Program-made: the position numbers and the translations under genes
Part shown: positions 53,209-61,953 of the stretch, one piece after another
How positions within the stretch are numbered: the first letter of the stretch is position 1
Layout: each line of letters opens with the position of its first letter
Assembly: GCF_037055355.1 (NCBI RefSeq)
Contig: NZ_CP146350.1
Coordinates: 5,727,001 to 5,791,000, forward strand
Length of the DNA stretch: 64,000 bases
Direction of reading: 5' to 3'
Source: Streptomyces sp. DG1A-41
GTDB taxonomy: Bacteria; Actinomycetota; Actinomycetes; Streptomycetales; Streptomycetaceae
Notes under the pieces: generated by a model
The model's database searches: none
Seen by the model: the letters and a program-made list of their open reading frames with translations, nothing else
Told to the model about the DNA's origin: nothing

Positions 53209-54470
53209 CCACCGCGACCGACCTCAACCAGCCCACGCTGCAGCCCGCGGCGCCGACCGGCCGCCGCCTGTCGTGGCCCGTCCTGCTGCTGATCATCGCC
53301 GGAGGCCTGGCGCTCACCTCGATCGTCCGCCTCATCACCGGCGCCGACGGCATCACCAACGTCAGCCAGATGTCCACCGCGCTCCAACTCGCCGTGCCGA
53401 TCGGCCTCGCCGGTCTCGGCGGCCTGTGGGCCGAGCGCGCGGGCGTGGTCAACATCGGCCTCGAGGGCATGATGATCCTCGGCACCTGGTTCGGAGCCTG
53501 GGCCGGTTTCCAGTGGGGCCCGTGGACCGGTGTCCTGGTCGGCATCCTCGGCGGCGCGATCGGCGGCCTGCTGCACGCCTTCGTGACCGTCACCTTCAAC
53601 GTCAACCACATCGTCTCCGGTGTGGCCATCAACATCCTCGCCCTCGGCGCCACCCGCTACCTCGCGCCCCTCGCCTTCGAGGGCCACACGGGCGGCTCCG
53701 CCAAGCAGTCCCCGGCGGTCGACTCCCTCGGCAGCTTCACGGTGCCGGGACTGTCCGACGCCCTGCGGGACCTCAACGCCCACGGCTGGTTCCTCATCTC
53801 CGACATCGCCGGCCTGCTCGGCGGCCTGGTCACCAACGTCTCCTGGCTGACCCTGATCGCCGTCGCGCTGATCCCCGGCACCTGGTGGGTGCTGTGGCGC
53901 ACCGCGTTCGGCCTGCGGCTGCGCTCCTGCGGCGAGAACCCGGTGGCCGCCGAGTCCCTCGGCGTCAACGTCTACAAGTACAAGTACATCGCCGTGATCA
54001 TCTCCGGCGGTCTGGCCGGCCTCGGCGGTGTCTTCCTGTCGATCGTCGCCAACCCCTTCTACCTGGAGGGCCAGGTCAGCGGCCGCGGCTTCATCGGCCT
54101 CGCGGCGATGATCTTCGGTAACTGGATGCCGGGCGGCCTCGCCCTCGGCGCAGGGCTTTTCGGCTACACCGACAGCCTCAACCTGCGCGGCGGCTCCGCG
54201 AACGTCCACGCCCTGCTGCTGCTCGGCGCGCTGCTGCTGGTCATCGGCGCGATCTGGCTGGTGATCCGCAAGAGGTACGTCCCGGCCGTGTGCACGCTGG
54301 TCGCCGGCGCCCTGGTGTTCACCTGGTACGCGACCACCGACGAAGTCCCGAACCAGGTCGTCTCGGCCACGCCGTACGTCATCACCCTGGTGGTCCTCGC
54401 CCTGTCCGCCCAGCGCCTGCGGATGCCGAGGGCGAACGGCATGCCGTACCGGAAGGGGCAGGGCAAGTGA
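53205..54470 (+). CDS. Nucleoside ABC transporter permease 2
   Basis: 421-residue second permease of the same family, longer by an N-terminal extension and two extra C-terminal helices. GLGGLWAERAGVVNIGLEGM and HAFVTVTFNVNHIVSGVAIN, then GRGFIGLAAMIFGNWMPGG, are typical of the BMP-linked NupQ-like group. ATG 53205 shares four bases with the previous stop. The next gene starts at GTG 54467 inside its stop, so the transporter and the catabolic enzymes are one transcript. Confidence 0.94.
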   Translation: MTTATDLNQPTLQPAAPTGRRLSWPVLLLIIAGGLALTSIVRLITGADGITNVSQMSTALQLAVPIGLAGLGGLWAERAGVVNIGLEGMMILGTWFGAWAGFQWGPWTGVLVGILGGAIGGLLHAFVTVTFNVNHIVSGVAINILALGATRYLAPLAFEGHTGGSAKQSPAVDSLGSFTVPGLSDALRDLNAHGWFLISDIAGLLGGLVTNVSWLTLIAVALIPGTWWVLWRTAFGLRLRSCGENPVAAESLGVNVYKYKYIAVIISGGLAGLGGVFLSIVANPFYLEGQVSGRGFIGLAAMIFGNWMPGGLALGAGLFGYTDSLNLRGGSANVHALLLLGALLLVIGAIWLVIRKRYVPAVCTLVAGALVFTWYATTDEVPNQVVSATPYVITLVVLALSAQRLRMPRANGMPYRKGQGK

Positions 54471-54871
54471 CCGACGCAGGCCCGGACGTCGACTGGGAGA
54501 AGCTGCGCGCGGTGGCCCGGGACGCCATGTCCCGGGCGTACGCCCCGTACTCCGGCTACCCGGTCGGCGTGGCGGCCCTGGTCGACGACGGCCGGATCAT
54601 CTCCGGCTGCAACGTAGAGAACGCCTCGTACGGGCTCGCCCTGTGCGCCGAGTGCGGCCTGGTGTCGGAGCTGCACAACACCGGCGGCGGCAGGCTGACG
54701 CACTTCACGTGCGTCGACCGGAACGGCGAGTCGCTCGTCCCGTGCGGCCGCTGCCGCCAGCTGCTGTACGAGTTCGGCGGCCCGGACCTGCTGCTTGAGA
54801 CACCGGCGGGCATCCTGCCGCTGTCGGAGATGCTGCCGCAGGCCTTCGGGCCCGGCCACCTCAGCAAGTAA
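54467..54871 (+). CDS. cdd: Cytidine deaminase
   Basis: 134-residue homotetramer-type enzyme turning cytidine or deoxycytidine into uridine or deoxyuridine. The catalytic motif is ISGCNVENASYGLALCAECG (Cys-Ala-Glu), with the second zinc pair in VPCGRCRQLL. GTG 54467 overlaps the permease stop (GTGA). Being cotranscribed with the importer, it processes incoming pyrimidine nucleosides. A hairpin separates it from deoA. Confidence 0.96.
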   Translation: MTDAGPDVDWEKLRAVARDAMSRAYAPYSGYPVGVAALVDDGRIISGCNVENASYGLALCAECGLVSELHNTGGGRLTHFTCVDRNGESLVPCGRCRQLLYEFGGPDLLLETPAGILPLSEMLPQAFGPGHLSK

Positions 54872-54879
54872 CTCCCGTG

Positions 54880-54908
54880 CGGCCCTCCTGAGTCGATCAG
54901 GGGGGCCG
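54880..54908 (+). terminator. Hairpin between cdd and deoA
   Basis: Arms 54880-54891 and 54897-54908 pair over 12 bp (one G-T pair) with a five-base loop. It may attenuate or process the transcript before deoA. Confidence 0.55.
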
Positions 54909-54943
54909 TACGGCTTCTGGAATCCTCGGAAGGAAGCCAAGCC

Positions 54944-56227
54944 ATGGCCATGGACGCCATCTCCGTCATCCGCACCAAGCGGGACCGCGGCGAACTCAGC
55001 GACGAGCAGATCGACTGGGTCATCGACGCGTACACCCGCGGGGAGGTGGCCGACGAGCAGATGTCGGCCCTCGCGATGGCCATCCTGCTCAACGGCATGA
55101 ACCGCCGCGAGATCGCCCGCTGGACGGCCGCGATGATCGCCTCCGGCGAGCGCATGGACTTCTCGTCCCTGTCCCGCCCGACGGCCGACAAGCACTCCAC
55201 GGGCGGCGTCGGCGACAAGATCACGCTGCCGCTCGCCCCCCTGGTGGCCGCCTGCGGCGCGGCGGTCCCGCAGCTGTCGGGCCGCGGCCTCGGCCACACG
55301 GGAGGCACGCTCGACAAACTGGAGTCCATCCCCGGCTGGCGCGCCCTGCTCTCGAACGAGGAGATGCTGCACGTCCTGGACACCACCGGCGCGGTGATCT
55401 GCGCGGCGGGCGACGGCCTGGCCCCGGCCGACAAGAAGCTGTACGCCCTGCGCGACGTCACGGGCACGGTCGAGGCGATCCCGCTGATCGCCTCCTCGAT
55501 CATGTCGAAGAAGATCGCGGAGGGTACGGGCTCGCTGGTCCTGGACGTGAAGGTGGGCACGGGCGCCTTCATGAAGACCCTGGAGGACGCCCGCGAACTG
55601 GCCGCCACGATGGTCGGCCTGGGCACGGACCACGGTGTGAAGACGGTCGCGCTCCTCACGGACATGTCGACCCCGCTCGGCCTGACGGCCGGCAACGCCC
55701 TGGAGGTCCGTGAGTCGGTGGAGGTCCTGGCGGGCGGCGGCCCGGCGGACGTGGTCGAGCTGACGATCGCCCTGGCACGCGAGATGCTGGACGCCGCCGG
55801 GGTGAAGGACGCCGACCCGGCGAAGGCCCTGGCCGACGGCTCGGCGATGGACGTCTGGCGCCGCATGATCACGGCCCAGGGCGGCGACCCGGACGCGGCG
55901 CTTCCGGTGGCCCGCGAACAGCACCTCATCAAGGCCCCGGCCTCGGGCGTCCTCACTCGCCTCGACGCCTACGGCATCGGCGTCGCTGCCTGGCGCCTCG
56001 GTGCGGGCCGCGCCCGCAAGGAGGACCCGGTCCAGGCGGGCGCGGGCGTGGAGATGCACGCCAAGCCGGGCGACACGGTGCGGGAGGGCCAGCCCCTGCT
56101 GACCCTCCACACGGACACGCCGGATCGCTTCGAGTACGCGCTGGAGTCGGTCGAGGGCTCGTACGACATCGCCGCTCCGGGGACGGCCTTCACGGCGTCG
56201 CCGGTGGTGCTGGAACGTATCGCCTGA
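54944..56227 (+). CDS. deoA: Thymidine phosphorylase (pyrimidine-nucleoside phosphorylase)
   Basis: 427-residue enzyme splitting thymidine or deoxyuridine with phosphate into base and deoxyribose 1-phosphate. The family signature is SGRGLGHTGGTLDKLESIPG (about 111-130); KHSTGGVGDKITL holds phosphate-binding residues. ATG 54944 has GGAAGG upstream; an alternative Met lies two codons in. 72 bp after cdd in the same direction, so the import, deamination and phosphorolysis steps are together. A hairpin follows at 56250-56281. Confidence 0.96.
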   Translation: MAMDAISVIRTKRDRGELSDEQIDWVIDAYTRGEVADEQMSALAMAILLNGMNRREIARWTAAMIASGERMDFSSLSRPTADKHSTGGVGDKITLPLAPLVAACGAAVPQLSGRGLGHTGGTLDKLESIPGWRALLSNEEMLHVLDTTGAVICAAGDGLAPADKKLYALRDVTGTVEAIPLIASSIMSKKIAEGTGSLVLDVKVGTGAFMKTLEDARELAATMVGLGTDHGVKTVALLTDMSTPLGLTAGNALEVRESVEVLAGGGPADVVELTIALAREMLDAAGVKDADPAKALADGSAMDVWRRMITAQGGDPDAALPVAREQHLIKAPASGVLTRLDAYGIGVAAWRLGAGRARKEDPVQAGAGVEMHAKPGDTVREGQPLLTLHTDTPDRFEYALESVEGSYDIAAPGTAFTASPVVLERIA

Positions 56228-56249
56228 CCAGGCGGTTTCTCATTCGGGT

Positions 56250-56281
56250 GAACGGGATCGGTGGACCCGCCGGTCCCGTTC
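56250..56281 (+). terminator. Terminator after deoA
   Basis: GAACGGGA at 56250-56257 pairs with TCCCGTTC at 56274-56281, with a further CGG/CCG pairing inside. It probably ends the nucleoside operon. Confidence 0.6.
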
Positions 56282-56320
56282 GGCATGCTGGGATCGGTGA
56301 CGCACCGATAGGAGACCGCC

Positions 56321-56905
56321 ATGAGCGCACTCACCGTGAGCCAGGACCCCGACCAGAACTGGGACGACCTCGTCCGGTTCTGGGAGGACATGGAATGGCC
56401 TGAGGGCAGCAAGGTGGAGATCATCGAGGGGATCATCACCGTGTCACCTGCTCCCGCGTCCCGCCACAACGTGATCGCGGCCCGCATCCAGCGTCGCCTC
56501 TACTCCGCGATCCCCGAGGACTGGGAGGTCTTCCAGAAACTGGCGATCGCCGTACCGTCACGTCTGGGCATGCTCATCCCGGACCTGCTCGTGGCGCCCG
56601 TGCAGGAGTGCGCGGAGGCGGACTCCCACATCCCGGCGGCCCTGGCCGAACTCGTCGTCGAGGTGACCTCCAAAGCCAACGCCCGTCACGACCGCGTCAG
56701 CAAGCCCGCCGCATACGCCACGGCCGGGATTCCGCTCTACCTCCTCATCGACCGCTGGGCTCCCGGAGGCCCCACCGCGACGCTCTACGGGGAGCCGAAG
56801 GGCGATGTCTACCGCGTGCTGAGCGCCGTGAAGTTCGGTGACCCCATCAAGCTGCCGGACCCGTTCGACGTGACGATCGACACCGGTGAGTTCCCGGTCG
56901 ACTGA
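56321..56905 (+). CDS. Uma2-family (DUF820) protein
   Basis: 194-residue protein of the Uma2 family, a PD-(D/E)XK nuclease-like fold expanded in Streptomyces and cyanobacteria with unknown function. WPEGSKVEIIEGIITVSPAP (about 26-45) and LIPDLLVAPVQ...LVVEVTSKANARHDRVSKPA hold the likely Asp and Glu-x-Lys/Ser site residues. ATG 56321 follows ATAGGAG. It is an intact relative of the remnant at 15390-15823. Confidence 0.85.
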   Translation: MSALTVSQDPDQNWDDLVRFWEDMEWPEGSKVEIIEGIITVSPAPASRHNVIAARIQRRLYSAIPEDWEVFQKLAIAVPSRLGMLIPDLLVAPVQECAEADSHIPAALAELVVEVTSKANARHDRVSKPAAYATAGIPLYLLIDRWAPGGPTATLYGEPKGDVYRVLSAVKFGDPIKLPDPFDVTIDTGEFPVD

Positions 56906-56908
56906 CCG

Positions 56909-57829
56909 TCACCCCAGCAACGCCGCGACCACCACCAGAACCGGCACCGCCAACACCGTCGACAACAAGATCGCCTCCCTCGCCAGCACCTCGCCCACCC
57001 GGTAACTGCTCGCGTACGTGAACAGGTTCTGCGCCGCCGGAAGTGCCGACGTCACCACCACGTCGAGCAGGGAGGCCCCGTGGAGGCCGAAGACGCCCAC
57101 GGCGAGCGCCCAGGCGACCAAGGGCTGGATGACCGCCTTGAGGGTCACGGCGAGGAGGACAGGGGCCCGTTCCGCGCCTCGCAGCGGGATCGTGCTGCCG
57201 CGCAGCGAGATGCCGAAGGCCAGAAGCACCGCCGGGACCGACATGTTGGCGATGAGAGTCAGGGGGTCCATCAAGGGGCCCGGTACCGTGAGACCCGACG
57301 CCGACGCCGCCACACCGGCCAGGGAGCCCAGGGCTATCGGGTTGCGCAGGGGCGTGAGCAGGCGCTGCCACAGGGGCCGCTTCTCGCCGCCGCTCGCCAG
57401 GTCCAGGACCGTCAGCGCCACCGGCGTAACCCCGACCAGCTGGAACAGCAGCACCGGCGCGACCAGCGACGCGTCGCCCAGCACGTACACCGCGATCGGG
57501 ATGCCGAGGTTCCCCGAGTTGACGTAGCTGGAGCACAGCGCGCCGATCGTCGTCCGGCCCACACCCCAGCCGCGCGCGGCACCCACCGCCACGAAGACAC
57601 CCGCCACCGCCGCCGTGCTCATCGCCGTGACCAGCAGCCGGTCGGAGAAGATCACCGACAGGTCGGCCTGGGCGAGCGTCGTGAAGAGCAGGGCCGGAGA
57701 CGCCACGTGGAAGGCCAGCCTGGTCAGCACCTCGCGCCCGCCGTCGCCCAGATGTCCACGGCGACCGATCAGATAGCCGACCCCGATGACGACCGCGATG
57801 ACCGCGAAGCCGCTCAGCACCCCCTGCAC
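56909..57829 (-). CDS. AEC-family (auxin efflux carrier-like) transporter
   Basis: 306-residue membrane permease with about ten helices in two similar halves. SGFAVIAVVIGVGYLIGRRG opens it; SSYVNSGNLGIPIAVYVLGD carries the conserved NxGNxGxP-type motif, and VVTSALPAAQNLFTYAS is the matching second-half motif. Family members export or import organic acids and related anions; the substrate here is unknown. ATG 57829. Convergent with the Uma2 gene, with stops 3 bp apart. Confidence 0.88.
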   Translation of the reverse strand: MQGVLSGFAVIAVVIGVGYLIGRRGHLGDGGREVLTRLAFHVASPALLFTTLAQADLSVIFSDRLLVTAMSTAAVAGVFVAVGAARGWGVGRTTIGALCSSYVNSGNLGIPIAVYVLGDASLVAPVLLFQLVGVTPVALTVLDLASGGEKRPLWQRLLTPLRNPIALGSLAGVAASASGLTVPGPLMDPLTLIANMSVPAVLLAFGISLRGSTIPLRGAERAPVLLAVTLKAVIQPLVAWALAVGVFGLHGASLLDVVVTSALPAAQNLFTYASSYRVGEVLAREAILLSTVLAVPVLVVVAALLG

Positions 57830-57965
57830 GGCGCCCCCTCACCGGAGATGCGGGCGTCGGACAGCGCGGGAGGGGCAGTTGCATGGTGCATACAGCCAAC
57901 CCTCCGGGGCAGGCCGTCCCGAGGTCAATGTGATCCTTACGGCGCCGAGAGGACGGACCGCCGCG

Positions 57966-58352
57966 ATGAGTTACCGCCGCCCGCCCGGTCTACCGATCGT
58001 GGACGCCATGACACCGCCCGTGCTCGTGCTCCCCGGCCCCGTCGCCCGGGACGAGGTGAGCGGACTGAGCGACGACGTGAGGGCACTGCTGCAAGCCGGC
58101 CGTGCCCGGGTCGTGGTGTGCGATGTCGGAGGCCTCGGGCCGCCGGGGCTCGCCGCCGTCGACCTGCTCGCACGCCTCCAGCTCGCCGCCCGCAGGGCCG
58201 GGGGCCGGATACGACTGCGCGACCCCGACCCGGCCCTACGCGCCCTTCTCGACCTGGTCGGGCTCCGCTTCGAGGTGGAGGGGCAGGTCGAAGAGGGGGA
58301 ACCAGCGCTGGGTGTCGAGGAAGCAGTGGAACCCGGTGATCCGGCCGTCTGA
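57966..58352 (+). CDS. STAS-domain protein, 3' end antisense to ECF sigma gene
   Basis: STAS-type protein of 128 residues from ATG 57966 or 114 from ATG 58008. VLVLPGPVARDEVSGLSDDV, RVVVCDVGGLGPPGLAAVDL and RIRLRDPDPALRALLDLVGL follow the anti-sigma-antagonist fold, but Asp/Gly replaces the usual phosphorylatable Ser-containing DSSG motif. The last 39 codons (58236-58352) lie antisense to the sigma gene and read as Glu-rich text, so the true domain ends near 58260. The STAS region itself is convincing; the tail is a by-product of overlap. Confidence 0.7.
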   Translation: MSYRRPPGLPIVDAMTPPVLVLPGPVARDEVSGLSDDVRALLQAGRARVVVCDVGGLGPPGLAAVDLLARLQLAARRAGGRIRLRDPDPALRALLDLVGLRFEVEGQVEEGEPALGVEEAVEPGDPAV

Positions 58353-59252
58353 GATCTCCAGCACCTGGACCGCCCACGGCGTGAAGCCGCCCTTCTCCGG
58401 GTCCGGCTTGTACTGGGCGAACCCCGGCAGGCCGTTGACCTGGACCGGCACCAGCCGGGAGCCCGCGCAGGGCGCGCCGAGGGTGGTCATGAAGCCGGTG
58501 ATGTCGCCGACGCCGGTCAGCCACAGGTCGAACGGCGGCATCGTCATCACCGCGTCCTCGTGCAGCAGGGCTGTCAGCGCCGACATGTCGTAGCCCTCGA
58601 AGGCCGCCACATAGCGGTCCAGCAGCTTCTGCTGGTCCTCGTCCAGCGGGTCGGAGACGGTCGCGTCGGCGCCCGGCTCCTGCCGCTCGGCCAGTGTCGC
58701 GCGGGCCCGCTGGAGGGCGCTGTTGACCGACGCCACGGACGTGTCCAGCAGCTCGGCGACCTCGCTGGCCTTCCAGGCCAGCACCTCGCGCAGGATCAGC
58801 ACGGCCCGCTGCTTGGCCGGCAGCTGCTGCAGGGCGGCCATGAAGGCGAGCCGCACCGACTCCTTGGCTATCGCCGCCTCCGCCGGGTCGGCGGTCGTGG
58901 GCAGCACACGGGCGTCCGGCATGGGCTCCAGCCAGGTGTTGTCAGGGCGGGGGGTGAGGGCCGCCTGGGCGAGCGGGGTGGACTCGGTCAGGTCCATGGG
59001 CCTGGCGCGCTTGTTGCCCGCGGTCAGCATGTCCAGGCACACGTTGGTCGCGATGCGGTAGAGCCAGGAGCGGAGGCTGGAGCGGCCCTCGAACTTGTCG
59101 TAGCTGCGCCAGGCGCGGACCATCGTGTCCTGTACCGCGTCCTCGGCCTCGAAGGAGGAGCCGAGCATCCGGTAGCAGTACCCCGTCAGCTCCGTCCGGT
59201 GTGCCTCCAGCCTGGCGTCCAGGTCTGTCGGTGTCGCCGTGCCGTTCGTCAT
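58236..59252 (-). CDS. ECF sigma factor with C-terminal SnoaL-like domain (SigG/SigJ type)
   Basis: 338-residue sigma factor. Region 2 is ELTGYCYRMLGSSFEAEDAV through VRAWRSYDKFEGRSSLRSWL and YRIATNVCLDML; region 4 is LPAKQRAVLILREVLAWKAS and VASVNSALQRARATLA. Residues about 205-335 form a SnoaL/NTF2-like fold (RYVAAFEGYDMSALTALLHE, ISDGRITGFHCFLDTQRWFP). In such ECF groups the C-terminal domain replaces a separate anti-sigma factor and tunes activity. ATG 59252. No anti-sigma gene adjoins, in keeping with this. Its 3' end overlaps the STAS gene by 117 bp. Confidence 0.93.
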   Translation of the reverse strand: MTNGTATPTDLDARLEAHRTELTGYCYRMLGSSFEAEDAVQDTMVRAWRSYDKFEGRSSLRSWLYRIATNVCLDMLTAGNKRARPMDLTESTPLAQAALTPRPDNTWLEPMPDARVLPTTADPAEAAIAKESVRLAFMAALQQLPAKQRAVLILREVLAWKASEVAELLDTSVASVNSALQRARATLAERQEPGADATVSDPLDEDQQKLLDRYVAAFEGYDMSALTALLHEDAVMTMPPFDLWLTGVGDITGFMTTLGAPCAGSRLVPVQVNGLPGFAQYKPDPEKGGFTPWAVQVLEISDGRITGFHCFLDTQRWFPLFDLPLHLEAEPDQVEKGA

Positions 59253-59371
59253 CGTCCACCCACCCCTGTGGAATTTCTGTCACGCGCCATCGCGCCCAGC
59301 ACTTCGGAAGCTACCGCAGCCCACTGACAACGGCCCCCCGAGCGCACGAAAGCGCAGGCAGGAGCGGTGCT

Positions 59372-60520
59372 TCACACCAGCTGTTTCACCGACATCAGCA
59401 GATGCCGGTGCTCCCCGGCCATCTCCCCGGCCGCCTCGGCAGCCCCCTCGCCCGGCACCGCGTGCAGCAGCGCCCGCTGCCCCGCCCCCAGCAGTTCCAG
59501 CCGTACGCGCGGAGTCTCGAAGGACGTCAGCGCGTCCAGCAGATAGGCCGGGTTGAAGGCCATCGGCACCTCGTCGGCGCCCGTCAGCGTGGCCGGCAGC
59601 CGCTGGGCCGCCACGTCGTCGCCGTCGCCGGCGCGGAGCATGACGGACCCGTCGGACGAGAAGTCCAGCCGCACCGGACTGTTCGCCTCCGCCACCACCG
59701 CGACCCGCCGCACGGCCTCCGCGAGCCCCTCGCACTCCACTTCGGCGACCGCGGCCCCCGCCATGTCGAACAGCGACCTGTACGTCGGCAGCCGTCCGTC
59801 CAGGAGCCGCAGCGCCGTCCGCGTCCGCCCGCCCCCGAAGCCGATCAGTCCGCCGCCACCGGCCGGGTCCCAGCCGATCAGCACGTCCCCGCAGCGGCCC
59901 AGCGACCGCGCGACGTCCAGCAGGCGCCGCGCGGGCAGCAACGCGTCCACCACACCGTCGGCCGCCGCACCCGGCCGCCACTCCAGCCGCCGCACGGCGT
60001 ACCGGTAGCGGTCCGAAGCGGCGAGTGTCATCTCCTCGCCGTCCAGACGCAGTTGGACCCCCGTCAGCAGCGGCAGCGTGTCGTCGCGCCCGGCCGCCAC
60101 CGCGACCTGGGCGACGGCCGTCGCGAACGCGGCGCCGTCCACCGTGCCGTACGGCGCGGGCGGCACCGGCAGGGCCGGGTACTCGGTGACGGGCAGCGTC
60201 GACAGCCCGAACCGCGTACCGTCCGCCTCCACCGTGAACCGCGAGGCCTCCAGCGCGCAGCTCACCGGCCCGTCCGGCAGCACCCGGCAGACGTCCAGCA
60301 GCCGCCGCCCCGGGACGAGCACCCGCCCGGGTGCCGCGACCTCGGCGTCGGCCTCCACCCGTACCGCCGCCTCGAAGTCGAACCCCGTCACGGCCAGCCG
60401 CCCCGCGTCCGCCTCCAGCAGCAGCCCGCCCAGCACCGGCACCGGCGTCCGCGCGGGCAGCGCCCGCACCGCCCGGCCCACGGCCTCGGCGAACGCCGTA
60501 CGGTCGATGCGGAACTCCAT
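59372..60520 (-). CDS. Second DNA polymerase III beta (DnaN-like) sliding clamp
   Basis: 382-residue protein with three clamp domains. MEFRIDRTAFAEAVGRAVRA opens domain 1 as in DnaN; domain 2 has LPLLTGVQLRLDGEEMTLAA and ASDRYRYAVRRLEW; domain 3 ends EHRHLLMSVKQLV, like the HRYLLMPVRL terminus of DnaN. The true dnaN sits near the replication origin with dnaA and recF, none of which are here, so this is a paralogue. It could serve a translesion polymerase or be a specialised clamp. ATG 60520 is followed upstream by a 101-bp gap to the MFS stop. Confidence 0.88.
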   Translation of the reverse strand: MEFRIDRTAFAEAVGRAVRALPARTPVPVLGGLLLEADAGRLAVTGFDFEAAVRVEADAEVAAPGRVLVPGRRLLDVCRVLPDGPVSCALEASRFTVEADGTRFGLSTLPVTEYPALPVPPAPYGTVDGAAFATAVAQVAVAAGRDDTLPLLTGVQLRLDGEEMTLAASDRYRYAVRRLEWRPGAAADGVVDALLPARRLLDVARSLGRCGDVLIGWDPAGGGGLIGFGGGRTRTALRLLDGRLPTYRSLFDMAGAAVAEVECEGLAEAVRRVAVVAEANSPVRLDFSSDGSVMLRAGDGDDVAAQRLPATLTGADEVPMAFNPAYLLDALTSFETPRVRLELLGAGQRALLHAVPGEGAAEAAGEMAGEHRHLLMSVKQLV

Positions 60521-60621
60521 GAAAAATCCCCCTGGGCCGAGTCCGGTGGTCAGCAGACGCGGACGTTATCCGCACCCACTGACAACCGGCCCCGACCAGG
60601 GGGAACGGCCGGACTCCGGGC

Positions 60622-61890
60622 TCAGGCGGCCGTGGCCAGGCGCTGCACCCGTGCCGCCCGCGTCCCGAAGACCGTGATCGTGACGACGCCCAGGACCGCC
60701 AGCAGGCCGACCCCGACCGTCCCGGCCCAGCCGCCGGCGTGGAAGGCGATCGCGCCGACCGTGCTGCCCGCGCTGGAGCCGATGTAGTACGCCGACTGGT
60801 AGAGCGCCGAGGCCTGTGCGCGGCCGGTCGTGGCCGTCTTGCTGACGGCCGAGGACGCCACCGCGTGGCCCGCGAAGAAGCCCGCCGTGATGAGGACCAG
60901 GCCCAGCAGGATCAGCGGGAGGGAGCCGGCCAGGGACAGCAGCAGACCCGCCGCCGTCGTACCGCCGCCCGCGTACAGCGCGCCCCGGCGGCCCAGCCTG
61001 CCCACCAGGCGGCCGGCCGTCGACGCCGACACCGTACCGACGAGGTACACCAGGAAGACCGAGCCGATGATGCCCTGCGGCAGCGAGAACGGTGCCTCGG
61101 TCAGCCGGTAGCCGATGACCGTGTACACGCCACCGAACACCGTCATGAACAGCGCGCCGATCGCGTACAGCCGGCACAGCAGCGGGTTGGACAGGTGGTC
61201 ACGGACCGTCCGGGCCAGCACGCGCGGGCGCAGCGAGCCGGTCTTGAAGTTCTTCGGTGCCGGGAGCAGCAGCCGGAAGGCCACCGCGCACGCCACCGCG
61301 AGCGCGCCGATCACACCGACGGCGACCCGCCAGCCCCACTCCTGGGCGACCCAGCCGGTGATGACCCGGCCGCTCATCCCGCCGACGCTGTTGCCCGCGA
61401 CGAACAGTCCGATCGCGGTGACCAGCGCCTTGGGACTGACCTCCTCCGCGAGGTACGCCGTCGCCGACGCCGGCAGTCCGGCCAGCGCCGCGCCCTGGAG
61501 CGCCCGCAGCACGACCAGGACCCCCAGCGACGGGGCGAAGGGTGCCAGCAGTCCGACCGTCACCGCCACGGCCAGCGAGGCCGTCATGACCGCACGCCGC
61601 CCGAAGCGCTCCGACAGGGCGCTCATCGGCAGGACGAACAGCGCCAGCCCGCCCGTCGCGGCGGCCACCGTCCAGCTCGCGTCGCTCGCCGTCACCCCGA
61701 ACTCGCCGGAGATCAGCGGGAGCAGCGCCTGCGTGGAGTACAGCAGCGCGAAGGTCGCGACACCCGCGAGGAAGAGGGCGAGGCTCATCCGGCGGTAGCC
61801 GGGCCCGCCCGGGGACATACGTGAGTCGGCGGCAGGGACAGAGGCATCGGCGCCCACGGTGGTGGACGCCCCGGTACTGGCGGGAGACAT
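60622..61890 (-). CDS. MFS transporter (YnfM-like efflux protein)
   Basis: 422-residue twelve-helix major facilitator. After a 30-residue polar start, MSLALFLAGVATFALLYSTQ begins helix 1; LSERFGRRAVMTASL is the loop 2-3 motif, and RALQGAALAGLPASATAYL matches motif C-type sugar/drug efflux proteins. Likely exports small metabolites. ATG 61890 is divergent from a LysR gene; the 63-bp gap has an imperfect dyad TCCAATGCATGGA at 61922-61934 that could bind LysR. Confidence 0.9.
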   Translation of the reverse strand: MSPASTGASTTVGADASVPAADSRMSPGGPGYRRMSLALFLAGVATFALLYSTQALLPLISGEFGVTASDASWTVAAATGGLALFVLPMSALSERFGRRAVMTASLAVAVTVGLLAPFAPSLGVLVVLRALQGAALAGLPASATAYLAEEVSPKALVTAIGLFVAGNSVGGMSGRVITGWVAQEWGWRVAVGVIGALAVACAVAFRLLLPAPKNFKTGSLRPRVLARTVRDHLSNPLLCRLYAIGALFMTVFGGVYTVIGYRLTEAPFSLPQGIIGSVFLVYLVGTVSASTAGRLVGRLGRRGALYAGGGTTAAGLLLSLAGSLPLILLGLVLITAGFFAGHAVASSAVSKTATTGRAQASALYQSAYYIGSSAGSTVGAIAFHAGGWAGTVGVGLLAVLGVVTITVFGTRAARVQRLATAA

Positions 61891-61953
61891 GCTTCGAAAC
61901 TACGTACGCGCCCACTGATCCGTCCAATGCATGGAACCGCCATAATCGTTCCC

